From positions 9,287,143 to 9,351,142 of the forward strand of contig NC_079491.1 in assembly GCF_020520425.1 (NCBI RefSeq): a stretch of 64,000 bases of DNA, given 5' to 3'. Position 1 is the first letter of the stretch, and every line of letters starts with the position of its first letter. A program made the translations under genes and the position numbers. Below are positions 55,496 to 64,000 of this stretch, in pieces. Under the pieces are notes generated by a model that worked only from the letters and a program-made list of their open reading frames with translations, did not search any database and was not told the origin of the DNA. This DNA comes from Spinacia oleracea (taxonomy: Eukaryota; Streptophyta; Magnoliopsida; Caryophyllales; Amaranthaceae).

Positions 55496-56806
55496 TTAAT
55501 CAGAATCATCATAAGTTTCCCCATCTTCAAGTTCATCAAAGGTTCTCATGTCGAGTTGGTAACGGAGAATTCCACCAATGCCACCAAAACCCCGGCAAAA
55601 CTGTGATCCTTCTTGTGATTTGTTAGTGACAAACTCAAGGGAGCAACCGAAATTCTTGTACTCGTTAGCAAACCACTCCAGCAACGAAGTTTTTTCCTGC
55701 ACCTCGAGTTCAGCATTAGTCTCTGAGTCCCGGAAGTTGCTCTGATCCGACTCTTGATCCTTGTTCAAATGTTTTACAAGAAGTTCACCAGTTGAGGCAT
55801 TTTTCAGAGAATATCTATTGATATCAAGATTTTCCCAGACAATCAGTATCTCAACAGCCCCCATCTCCAAAGCTTTTAGTGTATCTTCAACACCAAACAC
55901 ATATTTACCTGTATCTTGACTGATCTCCTCAAAGTACTTCCCTATCAACTTCTTTTCCTGAATAAACTTCACATTGGCAAGAATTTCAGCAGAGAGCTCT
56001 ATTGCCTGGTTAAAACCATTTTCACCACCGTAAGAAACATCTACTACATTTAATATCTTTGCTTGAAGGCGAGGATCAAACATGTCAGATTGACTGAGCT
56101 CAGTTTTAAAGTCGGCCGATCCAGCAAGTATGAGTCCTGAAACATTAGGCTGGCTTGTAGCTGGATTAATGAAAAACTGAGTAGCAAGTTCTGCAGTTTT
56201 CCTCACATAGTTGTGCCGCTTCTCCATTCGAAGACGAGCAAAACGTAACGCAGATTGCCCTCCTCTGCCGTGTTTCTTCGGAAGATCAACAGTGAATTTG
56301 TGAAGAACCTCTCTGGTGTTACCACTCAGAGTACCGAATAGGGTCCCGTTACCATCCATGACTATAAACCCAAACTTATCATCAGATTCAAGTAGTTCAT
56401 TAAGTGCTTCAGTATGGAACTTGTTGTCACACAGATACAGGGAAGCATTGATTGGCCTGAATGGCTCAAAATCAATTGTTACTTTCTTTTCTTTACCGTC
56501 ATCTGTCACTATTGTTCCAGTGTACAGGACAAGCCCATTAGGAGGAACCTTGTTGTAGAGCTTCAATCTCTGTTGGGCAGATGTAATAGCTGCTAAAACA
56601 GATTGACGGTTCACCCTACTCTTGATGTTGGAAGCAGTTCCATACTCATCACCCAGCATCTTAGTAACCCGGGCAACCTGATCCCGTGGAGGCATGATGA
56701 GGGAAATCATGCTCGTTCCATTTCCCCTGGCAGCTTCAAGTGCTTTGATCAACTTCTTGATCTTCCATATTTCAATGTTCTTGTCAGTCTCGTGGCTGTC
56801 TGACAT
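55496..56806 (-). CDS. ERF1: Peptide chain release factor eRF1
   Basis: A single coding exon of 436 residues, the normal length. Start [19 protein letters not shown] is chosen over a Met three codons upstream by similarity to family N termini. Domain 1 holds the stop-codon-reading NIKS (residues 60-63) and YLCDNKF (124-130). Domain 2 holds the catalytic GGQ (182-184) in [17 protein letters not shown]. Domain 3 (about 277-436) contacts eRF3 and ends acidic (YDDSD). It recognises all three stop codons in the ribosomal A site and triggers peptide release in the cytosol. All functional motifs are intact. Coding sequence without introns is usual for plant eRF1 genes, with the intron placed in the leader, as here. 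Confidence 0.98.
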   Translation of the reverse strand: MSDSHETDKNIEIWKIKKLIKALEAARGNGTSMISLIMPPRDQVARVTKMLGDEYGTASNIKSRVNRQSVLAAITSAQQRLKLYNKVPPNGLVLYTGTIVTDDGKEKKVTIDFEPFRPINASLYLCDNKFHTEALNELLESDDKFGFIVMDGNGTLFGTLSGNTREVLHKFTVDLPKKHGRGGQSALRFARLRMEKRHNYVRKTAELATQFFINPATSQPNVSGLILAGSADFKTELSQSDMFDPRLQAKILNVVDVSYGGENGFNQAIELSAEILANVKFIQEKKLIGKYFEEISQDTGKYVFGVEDTLKALEMGAVEILIVWENLDINRYSLKNASTGELLVKHLNKDQESDQSNFRDSETNAELEVQEKTSLLEWFANEYKNFGCSLEFVTNKSQEGSQFCRGFGGIGGILRYQLDMRTFDELEDGETYDDSD

Positions 56807-56834
56807 CTTAAACAAGAACTTTGAGTATAATCAC

Positions 56835-58557
56835 CTGCAAAACACAGAGCCTTAACCAATCAGTAATGCGAAACAACTGTCACCAAATGCCAAGCCAATT
56901 GTAATAGAAAGGGACATCACTTCACCCAAACATAGAGCATGAATAAAACACAACAAATCACAGATGATAGCAAGAACTGGGCACTGCGTTATTTAAAGTC
57001 TTCTTGCCTTGCTCATGAACACTTCAGTTCACTCACAGAAATAAAACTGGACACAGTCAAAAGTGACTGAATTCTCTTTTTACATCGTCAAAGTTAGAGA
57101 ACTGAGAAGTAACCTTTCTTGTTTAGGTATCAGGCGGCAACGGAGTTTGAACCTGGGATAACGCCACTAGGACTAGGCCATGGCACCATAACAATTTCTA
57201 TTTTGAAGTCCCTGTTTCTCAATCCATCCTTACTACATATTAAAATAATGTCCTGCCCTATTCTTAATGTTGATAATATCATCTAATCCAAATATATAGA
57301 CAAGACACAAACCCAAAAGGCCAATACCTAAGAATTATGAAGTGAAACTATTCACTGTTGACTTGAGTAAGAATTTGCAAACAATTCTTAAATGTTCATT
57401 TTTGTAACAGGTGAACGGTGAACCTAGGCTGAATATAGTTATTTTAACTTAATAATCATATAATCTCATACAACATCAAAATTATGACAAGCAGAATCTC
57501 AGCAACAACAGTTAAACAATCTTTAAAGGGAAGGTAGATACAAATACTCAGTATCGAAAACGGTTGGTGACTTCAAATAAACAGCCAAAAGAACACTACA
57601 AACACAAGATCCAGCCACTTCAATATAGGAACACAATAACACAAATGACAATTCAACCGATGTTGTTCGATACTAATCTATGATGATATACAATATGACA
57701 ATACACTACAAACATCCAGTATCCGCAAGAAAATTTGGACAACCCATGTTCTTCATAAGTTGGGGATTGCTTCTCACATATACAGCTGCAACAGTACAAA
57801 ATATGATGGTAGAAATTATCTGTTCAGTTAACAAGAAAATCCATTTCTAAACGTCACTTTCTTTAATCGCATCAAACAGCAAGAAAAATTCCCAAAGTGA
57901 AATACTCCATTGAAGAGAAGTAAAAGAAATTCGCACAACCAGGCAACCAGCACTCCCCACATTTTAATCTGGGTATGAGTGTTTTGTGTCAATTCAATTG
58001 TTTTTAACTTCGCTACAACACCAACCAACCGTAAAATCGATCTGCTCACTAAAGAATGGCCATCCTACAGCATTCCCTAGCCCCATTCTTTCCTTCTTAC
58101 CCACAAGTCCATCACATTAACTTACTCATAAAGCTATAGAATACAAGATCAAAAGCTAAAACCCCCTTTTCAGCTAAATTAAGGACAAGTCTTTCAACTC
58201 GGAAATTCTGCTGAAAAGGGTATCATGCAATTCGCCAATTTCCAAAACAAAATCGAAGCAATTAACAATAATACCATATCATTAATCACAAATCCTAACA
58301 TGAATCCATCCACACAGCAGTTCACTTCAGTATTTACATAATAACAATCAGAAAACCAGAACCAAAAAAATGACAGAATTTCATCAAAAAATGAAAATCA
58401 ACAACAAGAAACAAATCAACTCGATGCAAACCCTACAATTAAAAGTGAAGATAATCTTCTAATCATTCACCAATAACCCAGATTTCATGTGTTCACAGAA
58501 TCAGAAGAAAAGATGATAAAAAATAATTAAAAAGGGGAGAGGAGAGAGAAAATTAAC
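56835..58557 (-). other. Leader intron of the eRF1 gene, with leader exon at about 58558-58640
   Basis: On the minus strand a donor gttaatt follows ccag at 58558, and the acceptor tttgcag lies at 56835-56837, 28 bp before the start codon. The intron is about 1.72 kb and has no coding signal. The leader exon is pyrimidine-rich on the minus strand and precedes a drop in base complexity. Boundaries rest on splice consensus only. Confidence 0.6.
57125..57192 (-). repeat. tRNA-derived SINE head in the eRF1 leader intron
   Basis: On the minus strand ggtgccatggcctagtccta (A-box region, tggcctag...gtgg) is followed by a B-box caggttcaaactcc. Typical order and spacing of a SINE Pol III promoter. Anticodon arm pairing is poor, so this is not a functional tRNA gene. 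Confidence 0.5.
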
Positions 58558-58640
58558 CTGGAAATGAAGAAGGGAGGATCTGGGGAGGGAAAAGCTCACA
58601 CCGCCGTCGGTTGTAAATGAGCTTTGGAGAAGAAAGGGGG

Positions 58641-59155
58641 ACGGCTGGGTGGTGTGGGTAAAAGGGTCTTAGGGTTTCTCAATTATGCACATTTTATTTA
58701 ATTATATTTTTGTTTAACCAAGTCAACAACAAAATTGGTATCCCTTCCAAAATAGAGTATCCCTTCCTAAAGCGCAACAAATTAGTAATTTCATAAAAAA
58801 TACTAATGAATGTGATTTTAGTTTTTACCCCATAATTACGTAGAATTAGATACTAATAGCGGAATTGTAGAAAACATTTTTCTCACATCTAACAGAATCG
58901 CACGCATTCATGAATATAAATCATAATATAGAGTAGTTAAATATACCTTTGATGCGTGATTCCCGAATATACGAACAAGGACCAATTGGGAGACAGAATC
59001 CCAAGCGTGATTGAACGGATGGAGAAGATGGAAATCTCTCTCTCACTAAAGGAAGGGACGGATTTGGAGTATTGAATAAGGTTAATGATTTATTCAACTT
59101 GTATTCAATCATATGGTCATCATGTCTATTTATAACGTTTATAATAGCTTGATAA
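58641..59155. other. Intergenic region upstream of eRF1
   Basis: Promoter side of eRF1. Apart from the leader boundary no motif is assigned. AT-rich with no recognised element. Confidence 0.4.
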
Positions 59156-59467
59156 GAGCATCTCCAATGGTTGTAGCTAGGGACTAGCTTGAAATTTATA
59201 AAAGTTTCAAGCTAATAGCTAGACCATTGGAGTGAAAATAACAAATTAGCTTTGCCAAGCAAATTAGCTTAAACAAGCTAATTTGCTTGACAACTAGTTC
59301 TCAAAATTGCCAAATAATTAATTTTACAAGTGGACAAGTGGAATAAATTTAAATAACAAGCTAGTTGCTAGCCATTGGGGCATAAATTAGCTAGACAATA
59401 AAATAGCTTGAAATCTTATGTGGCATAATAAGCTAATTGTCAAATTAGCTTACCATTGTGGATGCTC
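59156..59467. mobile_element. Tourist-like (PIF/Harbinger) MITE
   Basis: The 312-bp element has inverted ends gagcatctccaatgg and ccattgtggatgctc and a 3-bp TAA target duplication (59153-59155, 59468-59470). Internal agcta/tagct motifs are frequent. Non-coding. Confidence 0.85.
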
Positions 59468-61130
59468 TAACCAATTCTAGTAGAATTAGAAAACATAGTA
59501 GTCCTAGTAAACCTTAACTACTCCAAAATCCTATCCAACACCAAAGACCATCATGGGCCTTGGGTCATATTGATTATATCTAATACTCTATTGTGTGACC
59601 TTATAGGACGCGGTTATGTTAGTAGTAGCCCAATAATAATTAGCCCCCAGATCATAATTGGTTTCTAGCAAAACATTATGACCACCTAAACAACCGGATT
59701 ATTAATCTCCATTATTAATCCTAATCTATATTTAGTGATTTCCATCTTGATTAAAGGACATATTCCTTCAAATTATCGATCTGCTTTTCACTTGTTGTGA
59801 ATAGTCGAGGCACCGAGAAGACGAGAACTATCTAGAAAGATATTTTGGAATTTAGTATGGTTCTAACTCTTTTCCTTTCGTTTTAAAACATTAGGGATAA
59901 TGAAGAATTGATATACTTCGTATCTTTCTTTTGGTCCTCGAGTTTCTCTTTTATGGATTAACGTGTGATATTCCGTATAAGCGAACTAACTGAAATCGAA
60001 CGATCTTTAGATTGAGAAAAAAATTCTTTAAATTCGCTACAATTCATTACTTGAATAAAGCTAGATTTTCAAAATCTTGTTGAATAACCAACAATACATT
60101 CTGTACCTTGCTAAAAACCGATCTTTAATTACCAACCTAAAAATGAAGACAATCAAACATTTCTTAATGATGGTCCTTAAGGATCTACTAATATAACATA
60201 TACTTCCCTTAAAAAAAAAACACGGAGTATAACATATACTTCGTATAATATATAAAAGGAAACTCCAGACATTTGACCCCCCCCCCTCTCTGAATGAGAT
60301 CTCAGTTCCATCAACGACTTCATAACAACTAGAATCCCTCAATTTCCCTATCCTCCACCACTGCATGGTTAGATTCAGACATGATACAGTTCTTAGTTAT
60401 TCGAATAAACCAATGTGTCATGTAAATAAGAACGAAGGAAATATATAAGACCAATAGAACTCATAGACTCATAGACTCATAGGTATAAGAGAAGCCATAT
60501 ACGAAGCAACCATATTTCGTTGCCTAAAAGGCTAAAACACATATCCAACGTTTATTGATCTCTTTGAATTTGGTAAAAGTAAGATACACCAAATTCGGAG
60601 TAACAAAGAGTTTTAATAACATGTTTGTAGAACAAAATGTGAATGAATCCCACCAAATTGAAATTGGTCCATGAATATAAGAAATAATGAGAATTCATAA
60701 CCTCTTCCCATATCTCCCAACATCTCTAATTTCATGTCACAATGTTATTTTGCCTAAAACACATAGCACATTAACCTTCAAGAAACATAGTTTAGTAACC
60801 ATGACATTTCCATCCCAATACAGTTTTCTACTGACTGATTCATCAGACAATTCGAACTCTCGGACGGCATCGAACCAATCCGAGCAAGAAGACAATGTGT
60901 TTAAGAAGAAAAACACAATACTTGAAACAATAAGAATTGGACAAACATTACTATGAACATTGCAAAACTTCCATAACAATAATTTTTGAACTGATTATCA
61001 TTACTATCGTTTTAAATAGCTACAAAACGGGGTGTGATGGATCTCGGCATTTCATCTAAAACACTGACATCTATATATGAACATGAACTAAATAAGGAAG
61101 AGCAAAAACAGTGGGTATATAGGATAGATA
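59468..61130. other. Intergenic region without confident genes
   Basis: AT-rich with a C run near 60278. An open frame on the minus strand at 60737-60979 contains a somewhat protein-like stretch (DWFDAVREFELSDESVS), but I recognise no family and see no supporting splice or start context. The rest shows nothing. Confidence 0.4.
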
Positions 61131-64000
61131 TCAGAGGGTGCAATAATCCCTCAAAATTTGCCTAGCCAGATCAACGGCTCCACTTCTTTTGTAGATCAGG
61201 TGCAAATTGTAAGCTGCTTCTCTACGGAGGTCACAATAGCCGGATTTTAGACCTTTTGTGGGATCTTTGATAAGTTCTGGTAAAGGACAGTCCTCTTGGG
61301 GAATTGCAAGGACCTTCTCGTAGTAAGTAGCTGCTAATGTTACAAGTCCTACGTGGTGGTATGCACGAGCTATATTATACAATGCTTCCTGAAAATATGC
61401 CCGACTTTGATTAGTACTATATCACCACATAACTAATATAGGTGACATTCAAGATTGTGTACACATATTAAAGGGTAGTTATTATGTTGGTATTACAAAC
61501 TGATAAACATATTATATTGGTAACTCAAACAGACAAATAATACAGAGTAGTGGAAAGGTCATATTCATGTCTAAATCTGCTTCAATTTCGTCATGCATCA
61601 ACATGGCACTGAAAAACTGCTTGTAGTGATCACTCATGTCAAATTCGGACTAAAAGTGTTCATTTTAGATTTTGTTAATGTTGCTTTAATTTCATGACGT
61701 GTTCAGATAATTCTCTCAAGACTTGCTAAACACTGTCTGTTTCAGCAACATAAGATGGGAATTACGTTCTTTTTGTTCCTTACTCAGTCTCAGTTTAGTT
61801 GTTACAATTTGACTTTTACTCAATTTTTGACCATAAAATTGTAAGAAAATATAAGAACTTACAACGTAAACATACGTACGAAGTAATATTTATCCATCTC
61901 TGACTTCTCTTATTGGACAGTAATTTTTATTTATATGTAAGAATAAATAGAAAGAGACAATGTTAGACTTCCAGTGCTTTGGAACGTTAAATTATGGTCT
62001 CACCACAAAGGAGGCTCTTTACTTTTATACTTCTGTGGCAACTACAAGCCAGAATACACCAATATTTCTTACAACAATGCTTTCACCTAAATACGTAGTT
62101 TTCCAAAATGCAATATCTAACAGAAGAATGACCATGGGCAAGGGAATGCTCAGATAGAGGAAAGTGATCTTATTCAACTCAACATATTTATTGATAAAAA
62201 AGTTTACCTGGCTATTTTCGCAAAGTCGCAGATTGTTGTAAAGAAAAGCCAAGCCCTGTGCGACACACTGATGCTTATTTTGAAGTCTATGTCCAAGGGC
62301 TAAATTGACCAAGGCAGTCCCTGCAATGGAAGAAGCGTCAGTTGAATGGGGAAAATAAAAATTAGCACCACACTCACAATAATCAGGTTCAGATTCAATT
62401 ACATAGAACATACCAACACAGAGATTGGTCAGTGGGGAATCTGGCATTTGTTTATACGCTTCCAAGTATTCCCTGGCAGCTACTTGGTGTTGACTGATCA
62501 TTGTAAACTGATTTCCAGAAATAATCATGGGTGGTACCAAATCCTTCTGTTCAACTCGCATATGATGCAGGAACTTATTGTGCTTTGAGAGCCGATTCTC
62601 TAATCTAAACCCAGATGAAGAACAATAATCAGACAGAATATCAAATAAAACATGGATATGCACTATTGTTAACCAGTTTCAACATTTTTGATAATTTATA
62701 CTTTTTCAGACCGGAAAGATTAGAGGTCCGGATGCTTCTCATATACTCCATGAAGCCCCGGGAGGCATATTGGATGGTTATAACCTTTTACTTTTGCTTT
62801 TAAATGGTACTTTAGTCTATTTCTTACATAACCCTTTTGTTGAATCAAGGTTATTCTGTGCCTTTAAGTGACCAACTAGTGGGTTTTTATGGTTCCAAAA
62901 TGACTTATATGACCACCGGATACATTCCCCAAAATTTTAGGTTCTTCCAGGCCGGGTCTTGGAATCTCTAAATTTGGTAAAAATCGGTATATTAGTCTTC
63001 ATTTTTTGATAATTTGGACTGTTTTGGATCCTTAAAGGTTAGAGTTCCGATGTTTCCCTTATACCCTATAAGGCGCCAGGGCATTAGAACCATTTACTTC
63101 CAAAATGTCTCTAACCTAACATTTTGTTGGTGCTACATTTCTTTGAAAATTTAGAATACCAGTATCTTTTTCTTCCTTCCAGTTGTCTTTTGTCTCTTTT
63201 TACGTATAGTATATCTGAGGAGCAGTGAGAATGCTACTAGTAGGTTTTGTACACTATGCCTGTATATCAACAGTATATACTATAGCTCCTGCAAACTGAA
63301 ATGAACTGAGATCAGACTAAACAGAAGCATAAGATAACCTATAACATTGTCAAACTTAAGATCAATAGATCTAGGGCAGTTGCTAAAAAATCAAAAAGGG
63401 CAAGGAAAAGACTTAATCCAGGTGAAAAAATCTCACTAAGGGCATGTTGGACTTATATGAACACATTGGAACTTGTTAAGAGTAGAACTTATTGGAACAA
63501 ACTTACCAGAACTAATATGAACTTAACTTATATTTTCTGAACTTCCTAAACAATCTCAATTTTAACAACAATCATCTTTATAGACCTCGTAATAGAATTC
63601 TGCGTTTCGAGCCTTATAAAATCAGTAGGGTTACAGCTTGGAAATCTATAAACATGGAGACAGGGTTTTAAGAGCAATACAGTGGTTTTATGTACCTTAA
63701 GACTAATCGGTAATAGCAATTCCAGGCAGCAATACTCTGTGGACGCTGCTGAACAATGTAGCGTACATAGTCAAATCCATCAGAAGGATCAGTACTGTTC
63801 AAGGCTATTTCTGCAACACAGAACATACAAGAGTCAGCTTGTTAGCAACATAAAACTAGGCATTTAAAATTTTCAATTTGAAATGGAATTGTGAATGCAA
63901 CAATTAAAGAAGAGTTGTAAAGAATATTATCGTGTTGAACACTTACGAGCACCCAGGGACTGGAATTTCTCCTTTTTCTCAGCAGGCAGCGTCTTGTAAG
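61131..64000 (-). CDS. TFIIIC subunit with TPR repeats (GTF3C3/tau131-like), C-terminal part, runs off the window
   Basis: Minus-strand exons with matching phases: 63947 to beyond 64000, 63696-63810, 62414-62604, 62208-62320 and 61131-61388 (stop). The readable protein includes SDGFDYVRYIVQQRPQSIAAWNCYYR, SKHNKFLHHMR, QFTMISQHQVAAREYLEAYK, NLALGHRLQNKHQCVAQGLA, EALYNIARAYHHVGLVTLA and GYCDLRREAAYNLHLIYKRS, ending ILRDYCTL. These are C-terminal TPR units of the large TPR subunit of TFIIIC, which holds the B-box-binding factor on tRNA and other Pol III genes and recruits TFIIIB in the nucleus. No lesion is seen. The N-terminal two-thirds lies outside the window. Confidence 0.92.
62690..63100. 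repeat. Satellite-like repeat copy in the TFIIIC gene intron
   Basis: It contains the end of one unit (gattagaggtccggatgctt) and a further unit opening gttgaatcaaggttattctg and including ccaaaattttagg and gataatttggac. Same family and orientation on the plus strand as the array at 43000-43968, with about the same unit length. Confidence 0.8.

Noticed and set aside
57125-57192. A true tRNA gene
   Set aside because: A- and B-box-like motifs are present, but the acceptor and anticodon stems do not pair. A SINE head is the better reading.
60737-60979. Minus-strand exon with DWFDAVREFELSDESVS-like translation
   Set aside because: Looks somewhat protein-like but no family, start or splice context supports it. 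Kept as a remark in the region entry only.

Overview
The window is nuclear DNA of a flowering plant, most likely a eudicot. Genes have short exons and GT-AG introns, introns and spacers are very AT-rich, and plant transposons are dense: a chromovirus-type Ty3 element with 2.77-kb LTRs, Copia, a TRIM, Helitrons, Stowaway, Tourist-like and Mutator-like MITEs, and tRNA-derived or Au-like SINE pieces. I cannot name the species from sequence alone. Exon limits were read by eye from splice consensus, reading frame and family conservation.

Layout. 1-7.5 kb: an intergenic start, then a plus-strand gene for a P-loop kinase-like protein with a zeta-toxin-type fold (six recognised exons, first exon not found), with a TRIM and SINE-like pieces in its introns. 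8.3-9.35 kb: a minus-strand linker histone H1 gene with two exons. 10.5-26.4 kb: a non-LTR retrotransposon of the restriction-like-endonuclease (R2-like) architecture, flanked on both sides by TAA microsatellite and split by a very young, whole-looking Ty3 chromovirus (13741-25715) with a perfect 5-bp target duplication. 26.4-29.2 kb: microsatellites, then a foldback structure later hit by a Helitron, a retroposon and a Mutator-like MITE. 29.2-37.1 kb: an AAA-ATPase (BCS1-like) pseudogene broken by point lesions and split by Copia sequence. 37.1-40 kb: a cluster of Helitron, Mutator-like MITE, hAT-like and Stowaway elements. 40.1-46.9 kb: a TMEM230-like membrane protein gene whose 5.4-kb intron is built from a large duplication around a satellite-like array. 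48.0-53.9 kb: a 2-oxoglutarate/Fe(II) dioxygenase gene with a proposed 3.6-kb leader intron full of higher-order repeats. 55.5-58.6 kb: the minus-strand translation release factor eRF1 with a leader intron. 61.1-64.0 kb: the 3' part of a minus-strand TFIIIC TPR subunit gene (GTF3C3/tau131-like), whose intron carries the same satellite-like repeat as the TMEM230 gene.

The host genes are unrelated to one another: chromatin, translation termination, Pol III transcription, membrane traffic and specialised metabolism. There is no operon or gene cluster. What links the region is layered transposition and intron growth by local duplication. The least ordinary item is the plant retrotransposon that combines N-terminal zinc fingers, a YLDD reverse transcriptase, a CCHC motif and an R2-type endonuclease, and that lies between TAA repeats.
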